Origin: CBDFKV01 sp965249035
GTDB taxonomy: Bacteria; Pseudomonadota; Gammaproteobacteria; Arenicellales; Poriferihabitantaceae
DNA length: 64,000 nucleotides
Assembly: GCA_965249035.1 (NCBI GenBank)
Contig: CBDFKV010000002.1
Location: 13,468 to 77,467 of the forward strand
Direction of reading: 5' to 3'
Both the position numbers and the translations under genes were made by a program. The notes below the pieces were generated by a model that ran no database searches, was not told the DNA's origin, and was given only the letters and a program-made list of their open reading frames with translations. This document shows, in pieces, positions 53,449-63,600 of the stretch (positions are counted from its first letter, which is position 1; each line of letters opens with the position of its first letter).

Positions 53449-54464
53449 ACATTTTGGTAATCAAGCAAAGCTCGCTGGGTGATGTGCTGCATTCAACCGG
53501 CCCGCTACGGTCGATCCGCTTAGCATTCCCAGAGGCACATATCACCCTGATGACCTCAAGCCAATGCGAGGCCATCTACCAACATAACCCCGACGTCAAT
53601 ACGATTATTACCCTGGACCGTGACCTGACCAAACAACGCTGGCACAAGCAGCCACTGCGCGTCTGGCAACACATTCAATCACGGCTGCAATTGATTAGAC
53701 AAAGAGACTACGACCTTGCATTTGATTTGCAGGGCTTGTCAAAATCGGTTCTATTTCTATATGCAGCTAAAGCCGATCAAAAATACGTCAAAGGCAACTG
53801 GCCCAATTTAGACGGCTACCGGAATAAATCCTTACACGCCATCACCGAAATGAATCGCGTGTTAGCCAGTGCTGGGATTATTGCTGCGCCGCCGCAGATG
53901 CTCTTTTATGCCAGTGATGCCGATCGCCAATTAGCCACAGACTTTATCGAGCAACACAACCCCGATCAACGCCCAGTGGTTATTATCAGCCCGTTCACCC
54001 GCTGGCCATCAAAAACCTGGTCACTGGATAACTGCATTAAAGCGGGCATCGGCTTAAGTGAGCGTGCATGTGTACTACTCAGCGGAGCACCTGCTGATCG
54101 AAACGTAATAAGCCAGTCACTCGAGTCTTACCCCAAACATGGGCTGATCAACGCTGCCGGTGAGCTGGGGATCGCAGCTTTTGCCGAGCTATTGAGACAT
54201 GCGAACTTATTAATCAGTGGCGACAGCTTCCCTATGCACTTAGCCGGTGCAGTCAATACACCCGTGCTGGCGCTATTTGGCCCGACCGATGAACGTAAAA
54301 CGGGACCAATTGGCAAGCAGGCTCGCATTATCCGCGCACCCGGTTGCAGCCGCTGTGACAAGCGCTCATGTGCGCAGACGTGCATAGATAAGATCAGCGT
54401 CAATCAGGTGACTGACGCTGCCCTGGAGATGCTGAACCTGAAGATGCTGAACAAGATCCCTTAA
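53445..54464 (+). CDS. Glycosyltransferase family 9 (heptosyltransferase-like)
   Basis: 339 residues from the ATG at 53445 (ATGA overlap with the acyltransferase). Starts NILVIKQSSLGDVLHSTGPLRSIRLAFPEA, as in heptosyltransferases, with GDSFPMHLAGAVNTPVLALFGPTDERKTGP in the C-terminal domain. Adds heptose or another sugar to the LPS inner core. A Cys-rich end (CSRCDKRSCAQTC) is usual in some family members. Exact acceptor unknown. Confidence 0.9.
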   Translation: MNILVIKQSSLGDVLHSTGPLRSIRLAFPEAHITLMTSSQCEAIYQHNPDVNTIITLDRDLTKQRWHKQPLRVWQHIQSRLQLIRQRDYDLAFDLQGLSKSVLFLYAAKADQKYVKGNWPNLDGYRNKSLHAITEMNRVLASAGIIAAPPQMLFYASDADRQLATDFIEQHNPDQRPVVIISPFTRWPSKTWSLDNCIKAGIGLSERACVLLSGAPADRNVISQSLESYPKHGLINAAGELGIAAFAELLRHANLLISGDSFPMHLAGAVNTPVLALFGPTDERKTGPIGKQARIIRAPGCSRCDKRSCAQTCIDKISVNQVTDAALEMLNLKMLNKIP

Positions 54465-54958
54465 GAAGCTTTTCGGACTTTGATTAGGCCGCTTAACTTA
54501 AACTTCCGTTTGACGATTCCTGCTAATGCCTTACAAGTACCGTTGCCGCTCACCGGACCTTCAATCACATTATTGTTAACGGTTCCTCTAATCTTAGCTT
54601 TTGCACTGCAGGAATAACCACTCTCAGATCGATCAAGAATGATATCCACTTCAACTTGATCGCCGTTGATGGTCCCACCCACCGAATAGTCCTTAACCGT
54701 TAAATTCACCATGCCATCATTAGTAACCCGTAAGGTAGCTGGAGTAATGTCATCCTTAGGGCTCAGTCCTTCTCCCTCATAGCGTGTCACCAGTTGGCCG
54801 CGATACACGCCAACATATTGGGCTGAATTAGTGCCACCATCACTGGATTGGGTGCTGCTTCCACCCCCTCCGCTTCTGACACTTTCATCGGTATTGTTAT
54901 CACACGCGGATAAAGTCGTGACTAACGCCGCGGCCAAAAATAGTTGAGCTAATTTCAT
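54461..54958 (-). CDS. Small lipoprotein, unknown function
   Basis: 165 residues: lipoprotein signal (TTLSAC, Cys19), a Gly/Ser-rich linker (SGGGGSSTQSSDGG), then a beta-rich domain (YVGVYRGQLVTRYEGEG, TLRVTNDGMVNLTVKDYSVGG) with two cysteines (YSCSAKAKI, GTCKAL) that could pair. No recognised family. It is convergent with the glycosyltransferase gene, overlapping it by four bases. Confidence 0.75.
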   Translation of the reverse strand: MKLAQLFLAAALVTTLSACDNNTDESVRSGGGGSSTQSSDGGTNSAQYVGVYRGQLVTRYEGEGLSPKDDITPATLRVTNDGMVNLTVKDYSVGGTINGDQVEVDIILDRSESGYSCSAKAKIRGTVNNNVIEGPVSGNGTCKALAGIVKRKFKLSGLIKVRKAS

Positions 54959-55082
54959 TGAGGGGTTTCTCGGTCAAATCATTGATTTATTACGCACGGG
55001 GAGAATAGTGTTTTCGCTTTAACACCGACTGAATTGGCACTATGGTATTTCAATCAAGTTTACCATTAATAAAGGCGCCTAC

Positions 55083-57158
55083 TTACACCTGCGCATTAGC
55101 ACCATCAGCAAGGCCACTGTGTACCAGCAACGCATCGATTGATGGCTCCCGGCCCCGAAATTGCGTGAATAATGCCATTGGCTCCTCACTACCACCCTTT
55201 TCCAGGATGCAGCGTAAAAAATCTTGCCCTACCGCCTGATCGAAAATACCCTCCTGTTCAAACCGGCTAAACGCATCTGCCGAGAGCACTTCTGCCCACT
55301 TATAGCTGTAATACCCCGCCGCATAACCGCCCGAAAATATGTGGGTAAAGCTATTAGCGAAGCGATTAAATTCGGGGGGCTTTACCACCGATACTTCATC
55401 CCGAACCGATTGCAATAATGCTTCGATATCAAAGGCATCACCCGGGTCAGATATCCGATGCAAGCGTATATCAAATAATGCAAACTCAATCTGCCGAATC
55501 ATTTGCAGAGCGGATTGAAAGTTCTTCGCCGCTAGCATTTTATCCAGCATTGCTTGAGGCAAGGGCTCACCCGTTTCAAAGTGCCCGGAAATCAAGGTCA
55601 AAGCCTCTGGTTGCCAGCACCAATTTTCAAGAAATTGGCTCGGTAACTCAACCGCATCCCACGGCACGCCATTAATCCCCGCCACGCTCGGCACGTCCAC
55701 TTGAGTCAGCAGGTGATGCAGACCATGACCAAATTCGTGAAACAGCGTAGTCACATCATCATGCGTCAACACAGCATCTTGCTCACCGATCGGTGCCATA
55801 AAGTTAGTGGTTAAAAAAGCCACCGGGTGCTGGGTTTCTTCACTGGTCTGGCGACGACCAATACAATCTGCCATCCATGCCCCGCCTCGTTTACCATTAC
55901 GCGCAAACAAGTCCAGGTAAAAATAGCCGCGCAGCTCCCCAGCGGTATCACAGATTTTGTAAAACTGCACATCATTATGCCAAACCGCAGGCCGTTCAGT
56001 CTCTAATACACGCATACCAAACACGCGCTCGACCACTGTAAACAAGCCCTTTAATACCTTACTCAGCGGGAAATACAGCCGCACCGCTTCAGATGAAAAA
56101 TCATAACGTTGCTGCTTCAGCTGTTCGCTGTAGTAGCTCAAGTCCCATGCTTCTATTGTCTCCAGTCCATCTTGCCGATGAGCGAAATCAAGCACCTCAG
56201 CCAATTCCAATTGGGCCGGTTTGCGGCTGCGCTGGGCCAATTCAAGCAAGAATTGCTCAACTTCTTCTGCACTTTGGGCCATCTTTGGCACCAAAGAATA
56301 CTCCGCATAGTCAACATATCCCAATAGCTTTGCCAACTCTGCGCGCTTAGCCAACATCGCTTGCATCACTGGGGTATTGTCCCACTGTGACGCATCCGCC
56401 AACGCGAGCTTCGCTTGCTCACTCGCGCGAGTGACGTAGGCCGTATACATTTGGCGCCGATAGTCTCGCTTATCCGCATAAGTCATGACCGGGATAAACG
56501 ATGGCGCATGCAAGTTAAAGCGCCAACCGTCATGCCCCGCCTGCTTCGCCGTTTCTCGTGCGGCTGCCATCGCGCTTTCAGGCATTCCAGCGAGATCCAC
56601 TTTATCCGTCACATCCAAGTGCCAAGCTTCGGTGGCATCCAGCACGTTCTTATTAAACTGATTGGACAACTGCGACAGTTCTTGGTTGAGTGTTTTCAGT
56701 CGTTGCTTAGCCTCGCCCTCGAGCTCAATACCGGAGAGCTTAAAATCGCGCAGTTGATGCGCCAGGCTGGTTTTTTGTGCGACGCTAAAATCAAGCGCTT
56801 CAGGGCTAGTATTCAAATACTGGAACGCGTCATACAAATCACGATTTTGACCTACCTCAGTAGCATAGTCGCTTAGCAGTGGCAACGCTTCGTCATACAC
56901 TTGTCGCAGAGCTTTGCTATCCATTACAGCACTCAAATGCGAAACCGGCGACCACAATCGTTCCAGTTCATCATCGTCTGCATCCAGCACATCAACTAAC
57001 TCGGCCCATTGCAAATGACCAGGCTGTTTGGTTAGGCGTGCAATCGTTTCTCGATTGCGCTGCAACAGCGTTTTTAGCGCAGGTAAAACATGTTCCGGCT
57101 TTATCTCGTCAAAACGTGGAAATGCGCTAAAATCAGTCAACGGTTTCTTTTGCTGCAA
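55083..57158 (-). CDS. prlC: Oligopeptidase A (M3 metallopeptidase)
   Basis: 691 residues; cleaves short peptides, including signal peptides, in the cytosol. The zinc motif TTLFHEFGHGLHHLL is present, plus the final GSEEPMALFTQFRGREPSIDALL. An in-frame stop lies just upstream and there is no ATG near, so it must start at TTG 57158 (or TTG 57140). The start is 13 bases from the divergent gor start. Confidence 0.95.
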   Translation of the reverse strand: MQQKKPLTDFSAFPRFDEIKPEHVLPALKTLLQRNRETIARLTKQPGHLQWAELVDVLDADDDELERLWSPVSHLSAVMDSKALRQVYDEALPLLSDYATEVGQNRDLYDAFQYLNTSPEALDFSVAQKTSLAHQLRDFKLSGIELEGEAKQRLKTLNQELSQLSNQFNKNVLDATEAWHLDVTDKVDLAGMPESAMAAARETAKQAGHDGWRFNLHAPSFIPVMTYADKRDYRRQMYTAYVTRASEQAKLALADASQWDNTPVMQAMLAKRAELAKLLGYVDYAEYSLVPKMAQSAEEVEQFLLELAQRSRKPAQLELAEVLDFAHRQDGLETIEAWDLSYYSEQLKQQRYDFSSEAVRLYFPLSKVLKGLFTVVERVFGMRVLETERPAVWHNDVQFYKICDTAGELRGYFYLDLFARNGKRGGAWMADCIGRRQTSEETQHPVAFLTTNFMAPIGEQDAVLTHDDVTTLFHEFGHGLHHLLTQVDVPSVAGINGVPWDAVELPSQFLENWCWQPEALTLISGHFETGEPLPQAMLDKMLAAKNFQSALQMIRQIEFALFDIRLHRISDPGDAFDIEALLQSVRDEVSVVKPPEFNRFANSFTHIFSGGYAAGYYSYKWAEVLSADAFSRFEQEGIFDQAVGQDFLRCILEKGGSEEPMALFTQFRGREPSIDALLVHSGLADGANAQV

Positions 57159-57171
57159 AGGTCACACTCAC

Positions 57172-58527
57172 ATGGTTAATTCAAGCTTCGATTTTATCGT
57201 TATTGGCGCAGGAAGTGGTGGTATTGCTACTGCCCGTCGCGCTGCCGCTCATGGCGCCAAAACGTTGGTGATCGAGGCGGGACCACTGGGTGGCACTTGC
57301 GTCAATGTAGGCTGCGTTCCTAAAAAGGTCATGTGGAATGCGGCCCATATTAGCGAGAACCTTAAACTGGCAACTGATTACGGCTTTGATGTGACGATGG
57401 GTGGCCATGATTGGCAGCAACTTAAAACGCGTCGCGATGCCTATATCTCCCGCTTAAACGATATCTATTCACGCAACTTGGATTTATCTGGGGTCACTCT
57501 GATCGAAGGCCATGCGCACTTCATTGATGACCATACCGTCCGTGTTGCTGATAAGTCCTATACCGCTCCCCACGTCCTAATCGCGACCGGTGGTCGCCCT
57601 TGGGTGCCTGACTTACCTGGCGCAGACTTAGGCATCACCAGTGATGGCTTTTTTGACCTGCCGAGTCTCCCCAAACGCACCTTAGTTATTGGTGCAGGCT
57701 ACATCGCAACCGAACTAGCGGGTGTGCTTAACCACTTAGGTAGCGACGTTACCATCCTGCTGCGTAAGCAACAGTTGCTGCGCACGTTTGATGCGACTCT
57801 TCGAGAAGTATTGATGGAAGAGATGATCAGTAGTGGGGTTAATATCATGACTCAAATCCAGCTGGCTTCGCTGGAACGTGAAACCTCGAATACCATCGCT
57901 GCAGTCTATGGTGATGGGCTACGGATGGGCGGTTTCGAGAGTGTGGTATGGGCAATTGGACGCCTACCAAACAGCGATAAAATAGATATCAACAAGACAA
58001 GTATTCGAACTGACCAACGTGGCTACATACCTACCGATGACTACCAAAACACTAATATTTCGGGGGTGTACGCTGTTGGCGACGTGACGGGGCGCGCACC
58101 GCTAACTCCTGTCGCAATCGCGGCGGGGCGTAAACTGGCTGATCGTGTTTTTAATGGGCAAGCAGACGCTAAAATAGACTACCACACCATTCCCACTGTG
58201 GTTTTCAGCCATCCCCCGATTGGAACAGTCGGACTAACTGAAGAAGAGGCTAGCGAAGAATACGGCCACCAAGCATTGAAGATTTACGAAAGCCGTTTTA
58301 TCAATATGCTGTATGCCGTTTCCGAACGGAAGTCACCAACAGTCGTTAAACTAGTCTGCGTTGGCGATCAAGAAAAAGTGGTGGGTTGTCACGTTATCGG
58401 TGACGGTGCTGATGAAATGATGCAAGGCTTTGCCGTTGCCATCAAAATGGGGGCGACTAAATCTGACTTAGATCAAACCATCGCCATTCACCCAACAGCA
58501 GCAGAAGAACTGGTGACCCTAGGTTAG
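57172..58527 (+). CDS. gor: Glutathione-disulfide reductase
   Basis: 451 residues from the ATG at 57172; the open frame extends further but into the prlC 5' end. Flavin and NADPH fold: IVIGAGSGGIATARRAA, redox pair GGTCVNVGCVPKK (Cys43, Cys48), NADPH site VIGAGYIATELAGVLNHLG, VYAVGDVTG, and the C-terminal IAIHPTAAEELVTL. Keeps glutathione reduced. Divergent from prlC. Confidence 0.95.
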   Translation: MVNSSFDFIVIGAGSGGIATARRAAAHGAKTLVIEAGPLGGTCVNVGCVPKKVMWNAAHISENLKLATDYGFDVTMGGHDWQQLKTRRDAYISRLNDIYSRNLDLSGVTLIEGHAHFIDDHTVRVADKSYTAPHVLIATGGRPWVPDLPGADLGITSDGFFDLPSLPKRTLVIGAGYIATELAGVLNHLGSDVTILLRKQQLLRTFDATLREVLMEEMISSGVNIMTQIQLASLERETSNTIAAVYGDGLRMGGFESVVWAIGRLPNSDKIDINKTSIRTDQRGYIPTDDYQNTNISGVYAVGDVTGRAPLTPVAIAAGRKLADRVFNGQADAKIDYHTIPTVVFSHPPIGTVGLTEEEASEEYGHQALKIYESRFINMLYAVSERKSPTVVKLVCVGDQEKVVGCHVIGDGADEMMQGFAVAIKMGATKSDLDQTIAIHPTAAEELVTLG

Positions 58528-58550
58528 GCCAGCGCTAAATATAAAATGAG

Positions 58551-60005
58551 CTACAAGCAAATAACAGCAACTTTGCCATTAGAGGTTTTAACTGGAAAAC
58601 ACAGTTGATCATCTGCAACAACCCCCAAGTCTCCTAGATTATTAAGTGCTGCACTGATATCCAGTCGCGTTCGGTCCAGGCTAGGCACGGTACCAACACG
58701 ATGAATATTGGGACCATAAGTTTTAAGTAAGGTCTCGATCGAATCCAATGTGGCATCGGGTGCAGCGTGTCTAATTACCGCAAAAGCGCCTGCAACATGT
58801 GGCGCTGCCATCGAAGTGCCTGAGTTGATTGCAAATCCCCCACCTGGAACAGAAGAAAGAATATTCTCACCGGGTGCATAAAGATCAAGAGCAACACTGT
58901 TGTTAGCGGTTCCAGACACGACGTCTGAGGTATCTAATGTTGAGCTGACTGCAATTGCGCTGGAAACACAGGCAGGTACAGTCAAACTGTTAATAGACCC
59001 ACCATCACCCGCTGATACCACGGTCGGTATACCCGCACTTCGAAGCAGGTCAATAGCTACTTTTTCAGGTGCCCCATTACCCGCATCGCAAAAACCCGTT
59101 TCTCCTCCTGACCCAATACTCAGATTGACTGCGGCAATTTTGTGTGTATTGCTCAGAGTGTATACATGATCAAGGCCGCCGATATAATCTGAAGAAAAAG
59201 GCCTTACACATTTGTCTAGCGGATCACATACGTCAAAATCATATGCGCCTGTCTCATCTAACTCCGTTGTTACCTGAATAGAAATAATCTTTCCCGACTT
59301 CGCTACGCCGAAAGGTGCACTACCATCATTTCCTACTGCCACTCCCGCCACCAGAGTTCCGTGGTCACAGCCTGCAACACTGCAGTTTACGCCAGCCCCA
59401 GTGCCAACCTGGGAAGGCAAACCGTTCGGGCAAACTGAATTTGACCCTGAACCATTAGCTGCTCCTTTATTAGAAAAACACGCTTCTGCAATAACCTTAC
59501 CGTTCAGAAAGCTGTGATTTTTGTCGACACCACTATCCAATACTGCTACAGCCCATTCGTTATTTCCGTTATAAGGTGACGTGCTTTGATTGGAGTACAC
59601 CAGTGGAACACTTTCACCGAGCAATAACTTACGCGGAGTATCCAAATTAACCGTAATGTTCGGATTGATTAACAACTGTTCCAATGCTTCACGATCCACA
59701 CTCATTGCCATCTGTGGAAGGTGCTTATAACGCTGTTCAGGCTTGGCGCTGCGCTTTGAAAAAGTGCTGAGTATTGACCGTTGAGCAAGCCCTACCCACT
59801 CAGTGCGTTTGTCAGAAAAGCGCTTGCCTTTGTCCAGTGATAACACTGTGTTCAGATCATCAAAAGTTACAATAACACGCGATTCCGCGGTTTGATCAAG
59901 TACATTTCGCAGCTTATTTGCTGTCGCGAGGCCAGTAGCTGCGTACGCCGGAAGCGCGGCTCCCAATAACAACATTATTCCTAATTTGGCGGCACGAATC
60001 ATCAT
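58551..60005 (-). CDS. Secreted subtilisin-like serine protease (S8)
   Basis: 484 residues: signal peptide (about 1-22), an inhibitor-I9-like N-terminal propeptide (about 30-125), then the S8 domain with Asp157 (VAVLDSGVD), His215 (CDHGTLVAG) and Ser398 (GTSMAAPHVAG). The residue where subtilisin has the oxyanion Asn is Asp334 (VVSAGDGGS). Several cysteines suggest disulfides and an extracytoplasmic location. GGAGAAG precedes the ATG. It is the last of three secreted proteins encoded in one direction. Confidence 0.92.
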   Translation of the reverse strand: MMIRAAKLGIMLLLGAALPAYAATGLATANKLRNVLDQTAESRVIVTFDDLNTVLSLDKGKRFSDKRTEWVGLAQRSILSTFSKRSAKPEQRYKHLPQMAMSVDREALEQLLINPNITVNLDTPRKLLLGESVPLVYSNQSTSPYNGNNEWAVAVLDSGVDKNHSFLNGKVIAEACFSNKGAANGSGSNSVCPNGLPSQVGTGAGVNCSVAGCDHGTLVAGVAVGNDGSAPFGVAKSGKIISIQVTTELDETGAYDFDVCDPLDKCVRPFSSDYIGGLDHVYTLSNTHKIAAVNLSIGSGGETGFCDAGNGAPEKVAIDLLRSAGIPTVVSAGDGGSINSLTVPACVSSAIAVSSTLDTSDVVSGTANNSVALDLYAPGENILSSVPGGGFAINSGTSMAAPHVAGAFAVIRHAAPDATLDSIETLLKTYGPNIHRVGTVPSLDRTRLDISAALNNLGDLGVVADDQLCFPVKTSNGKVAVICL

Positions 60006-60099
60006 GTATATAAACTTCTCCTTCCACTATTAACCAGGCACTATCAGTAATAGTTGGCTACTATACTATACATTGAATGAATGGCACCAGCCTAAGGAT

Positions 60100-60639
60100 T
60101 TAACCACTCAGCAGCTGACTCAGGCTAAATGTATAGGTCTTGGTTTCTGGGTCTTCACCGCAGGTATACGTCACTGTGACATCCATAGAATTAACCGGTA
60201 AACACTGCGTTCCCGTGTCTTCATCTCTGCCTGGCCCAACCCAATTGATTACTATACCGCTGGAGCTCGTAACCGTCGGCCCGCCCGAATAGCTCACGCT
60301 ATCACTACCCGAAGAACTGTGGCTTATCGAAATAATCTCCAGTGGCTCGCTGTCCGACAACAAGGTCACCTCAGCCTCAGCTTGCAAAATGGTTCCTTCG
60401 CACTTTGGTATGCGTGTCACACTCACTACTGGTACCGCATTACACGGTGCTGGCGTAGTAGTAGTGGTAGTAGTGGTAGTAGTGGTAGTGGTCACTTCGG
60501 GCGTTGCCTGAGCATGCGTTGGTAGCATAACTGCCACAACCACCGGCGGTGTCCACTTCAAAATCTCTCGTCGGCGATGATGCAATGTGCGATCCCCTGT
60601 GTCTGCTTGTGATTCATTCATCTTATTTATCTCTTTCAT
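60100..60639 (-). CDS. Exported protein with RR signal and poly-Thr tract
   Basis: 179 residues. The N-terminus has HHRRREILKWTPPVVVAVMLPTHAQA, a twin-arginine-like signal with Trp and Pro at its core. It is followed by PEV, a run of 13 Thr and PAPC, then a beta-rich domain with paired cysteines (PKCEG, TQCLP, TYTCGED) that resembles a small Ig-like fold. No family I can name. It lies between the S8 and C25 peptidase genes on the same strand (94 and 45 bases), so it may be cosecreted or a substrate or inhibitor; that is inference. Confidence 0.72.
   Translation of the reverse strand: MKEINKMNESQADTGDRTLHHRRREILKWTPPVVVAVMLPTHAQATPEVTTTTTTTTTTTTTPAPCNAVPVVSVTRIPKCEGTILQAEAEVTLLSDSEPLEIISISHSSSGSDSVSYSGGPTVTSSSGIVINWVGPGRDEDTGTQCLPVNSMDVTVTYTCGEDPETKTYTFSLSQLLSG
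60454..60492. repeat. Microsatellite encoding 13 Thr
   Basis: A near-regular array of ACT and ACC triplets (plus strand GTA/GGT) inside the exported protein gene, with a nine-base unit ACTACTACC repeated. Length change by three bases would stay in frame and alter only the linker. Confidence 0.9.
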
Positions 60640-60684
60640 TATCGCTAACCTCTGCCTTTGGTTAAGGCCTTTAGTAACATCTCT

Positions 60685-63600
60685 TTAGTTCGCATTGTTA
60701 ACCACCATATCCATGGGACCTAACATTGCCCAACCCAGCAACATGTCATATTGATAGGGGCTGCTCTCCGCTAGCTTGCGTTTTGCTGATAACGCCGCCT
60801 CACCTAAACGCATACCTTGATTCAGGCGCTCGTATAGCAAACTGGCCATCTTCTTCTCCGCAAATGCACTGGCTAAACTAGTCGCACCCATAACGGTTAC
60901 CGCTCCCTGATCATTCTCAAGTAAAAAGCGCTGAACCATCGATTCATTCTCAGGGTTAACATAAAAGGCATTCCAACAGCCCCATTGCGCAACCACCGTC
61001 GGACTCTGTGTATTAGTCAATCCGGCTATCTCGTCTCCGCCAAACAAGCCATAATCTGACCAACGGTCTGCGGATGAGTGACCAATATAGGATGTCAACG
61101 ATACTCCTGCATTGATCTCAGACACCAAAGCAGCCTTCGCATCCGCAACCCCTGTATCATCAATATACGCCGTCGCCACCTCATCCCAATCACCAAAATG
61201 GTTAGCTATCAGCTCTTGCGAGTCGGCCTTGAAACTGTATCCATCATCCACCTTTTCAGCGGCAAATACCGCATCCCGGTGGTTGTCTCGCGCGAGGTAA
61301 CGCGTGCGTTTATTCAATAATCGCTCCAGCTCAACCTCTGTACGCACCGGTAACCGCGTGATTGCCAGATCCGGGATATTGTCATTATCCAGATCCCCAT
61401 ACTTCGAATCCGACGGTACCGCGTTTAAGTTGACACCAATGCGGACATAGAGTGAGGGAACAAAACTCCTCGCACCACTATTCAAGTTATCTCGATAGTC
61501 GTACATATCTCCACCCACTAACGTCACCTGACGCGTGCCGCGGCGACTATAGGCTTCTTTTATGTACGCCTGGATCGATTCTGCAGCCAATACATGACCC
61601 GAATACTGCGCATAGATTGAATCCACGCTCACTAAGTCGGAACTGCCATATATCTCAGCCAATTCGCTCGCATATACTTCCAATGATCCATTCGCCGTAC
61701 CAATAAAATCCGGGTGTGCTATGACCAAGTGTGCCGCATTACCCACAAATAAATCTTCATGCGCTGGTGCTACCGATATCGTTGGGGTCTTGATCCCCTC
61801 ACCAGTCGACACATAGTAAACCGAATCAGTACCATCACCTGCAAAGGTTACGATGCAGCCTATCTCTTCCCCATAGCATTTCCCCTCTTGGGTGGACATC
61901 TCAGACGTCGCTCCAGGCCCATCAACTCGATAAACCGTCGCCTCTTGCTTACTCAGGCCGCGAACTCGAAACTTGTTCCAAGCCGATGGGAATACCAAAC
62001 TCTCGCCACCTTCTTCAGCCTTGAAATGGCGGGGATATGACAACGTCACTCGATCTAAGTGCATCAAATCAAATTGATAGCCATCATCATTTGGCACCTT
62101 TATCTTAATCTGATTATTGCCAGAAACCAGCTGGCTCAGAGGCTTCTTAACCGTATATACACGGATACCATCAAATCGCTCATCCGCCACTTGTGTACCG
62201 TTTAAATCAATTTGAACGTGATGGTCAGGATTGGTCAATCCATTTCCGGGTAACGCTGATGCGCCCCACAGGTTTACTTCCAATCGGGGCTTAACTGCCG
62301 CCAGTTGATCGGCATTCTGACTGCCGCCTGATACGCTATACGCCGGGGCGTGATCGTCCAGATACAAATCTACTGTTTTCTGCACAGGACCATCTATCGC
62401 ATCCAGTTTATCTGCATACCAGGGATCGTACCGATCCGGGGAATGGTGGGTATAACCATTCTCTGGTGCGTAGGTTTTTTCCGCCAGATAGCTATAAGCA
62501 ACCGGACCTTCTGGTAGTGCACGATCATCCGTGGTGATCAACACCTGACCTTCGCCTAGAACCAGCGTATATTGGTTAGTCCCTGTATACAGCGTATCCT
62601 TACCCTCACCAGTAAACTCAATCCACGAACCGGCACCAAACGTTCCATCTTCTCCTAATTCAAGCTTGACCGGCACCAGTTGGTTATCACTCTTCAACCC
62701 AATCTGTGCTAATGGGAAAGGACCAAGATCCACGCCTTCATCCACTAACTGCTCGTGGGTAACTCGATAAATCCCTGCAGATTCAACACCAAAGTTCAGT
62801 AACTCAGTCGCTTCCGCCGGAGCTATCAACGCGCTAAGAACCAAGCCCATAAAACGTCCCACCATGCCAGTAGCCGTTGAGCGCTGCCCATTTTGCTCAT
62901 CACTCAAGGCCACTACTCGATCTGAATCAAGAGACACATCCAGCGAGCTTTGTTGATTTCTCAGCATTTGCATTCGACGCTCTAAATCATCCCGTCGCTG
63001 CTGATCACGCACTTTCTCTTTACCATCCGCCGCTCGATTGATCTCGTTCCAATCAGTCGCCTTACGATCAGCTTGCACACCATACATCCGGCCTAACTCA
63101 TAGGGGCCATGGTGCTCAAGTTTTCCTGACACTCCAACGTCGGTAATACGGAATACCGTTCCTTCAATATCGGAGGCCAAGTAATCGTAATACTGAACAT
63201 TCAACGAATCACCTTGGGACACAATCATTTTGTCATTTAATTGGACCCATTGCTCGTCAGCCCCTTGTACCCACAGGATATATCCAACGTTAGCGACTTC
63301 GGTCTCAGTTGTCCATTCAAACAAGACTTTGCCATCACCCTGAGCGCTCGTCTTCAACCAACCTAAGGTGATCGGCAGTACTTTATCTATTTCCATCTGG
63401 AATAAATCGTTATCTGTATCATTAACTGACTCATTATTCGGCGCAAGCCCTGAAGCCGTCGCAACGTTATCAAATGGGCCATAGTAGACATCTGGCGTGA
63501 AGGTGAACGTCACCGATATCACCGCCTTTTGTCCGGCTGGCAACATATCTGTACCTGTCAGCAAATTAATATCCCCTGAGCCATCAAAGCCAGGGTTAGG

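Noticed and set aside
57028..57171. N-terminal extension of gor
   Set aside because: The frame is open but lies in the prlC 5' end, has no ribosome site, and lacks similarity to the family before the flavin-binding start.
60454..60492. Possible CRISPR-like or phase-variable array
   Set aside because: It is a triplet run coding for Thr; changes stay in frame and there are no spacers.
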